Assembly (NCBI GenBank): GCA_028280565.1
Contig: JANQLQ010000233.1
Coordinates: forward strand, 1-64,000
Source: Fulvivirga sp.
Lineage (GTDB): Bacteria > Bacteroidota > Bacteroidia > Cytophagales > Cyclobacteriaceae
DNA: 64,000 bases
Reading direction: 5' to 3'
The notes under the pieces: model-generated
Told to the model about the DNA's origin: nothing
The model's database searches: none
The model's input: the letters and a program-made list of their open reading frames with translations, nothing else
Shown: positions 64,000 to 64,000 of the stretch, one piece after another
Position numbering within the stretch: position 1 is the first letter of the stretch
Layout: every line of letters starts with the position of its first letter
Position numbers and translations under genes: made by a program

Positions 64000-64000
64000 G

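Overview
The window looks like a chromosomal segment of a Bacteroidota bacterium, most likely order Cytophagales. The basis is the gene content: DUF5686, DUF5777 and DUF1835 proteins, a TonB-dependent receptor with a carboxypeptidase-like N-terminus, a type IX secretion C-terminal signal, LytTR regulators and a SprB-like lipoprotein. Promoters of the Bacteroidota type (TTTG, about 17-19 bases, TAnnTTTG) support this. Moderate GC and weak Shine-Dalgarno sequences fit too. I see no tRNA, rRNA or CRISPR array. The order assignment is inference; I ran no search.

Layout. 0.6-4.1 kb: a TPR sensor kinase, a lipoprotein and a YheT-type hydrolase. 4.2-8.3 kb: a TonB receptor with a DUF1835 gene, an orphan promoter-terminator unit that looks like a ~135-nt ncRNA, and a deoxynucleoside kinase. 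8.4-13.5 kb: a leftward block (SDR protein, DUF5777, YceI, SprB/haem lipoprotein) and an ECF sigma factor with a membrane-anchored partner. 13.5-15.4 kb has no protein genes but holds five copies of a short promoter-hairpin-terminator unit on the minus strand, a candidate tandem small-RNA family.

15.5-37.8 kb is an envelope-polysaccharide region: mannose-6-phosphate isomerase, an ALG5-like GT2, a large PTPS-related membrane protein, a secreted protein, a membrane-anchored GH5-like enzyme, a GT4, a flippase, a STAS protein and a TPR/YaiO-type outer-membrane protein. It ends in a four-gene sensory operon (FIST protein, PAS/GAF kinase, receiver fused to a degenerate kinase, LytTR regulator). Three rightward units here share a CCAYTCATCGAAA box 39-40 bp before a TAnTTT -7 element, which suggests one regulator for the cluster. 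Two MITE-like copies and two minisatellites lie between the genes.

37.8-45 kb: a gap with a small SD-bearing ORF pair and a terminator, then DNA polymerase IV, a DUF4442 protein, a cyclophilin, a secreted protein and a large NHL-repeat T9SS cargo. 45.3-50.8 kb: an RND efflux operon. 51-53.5 kb: a HEIGH metalloprotease lipoprotein and an aldonolactone oxidase. 53.6-58.4 kb: a dispersed repeat, then the TPR-thrS-infC-rpmI-rplT group, with infC apparently starting at AUU behind a perfect SD. 58.6-64 kb: a lipoprotein/outer-membrane pair, a DUF5686 protein, a 52-codon small gene and the 3' part of a TrmH-type tRNA methyltransferase cut by the window edge.
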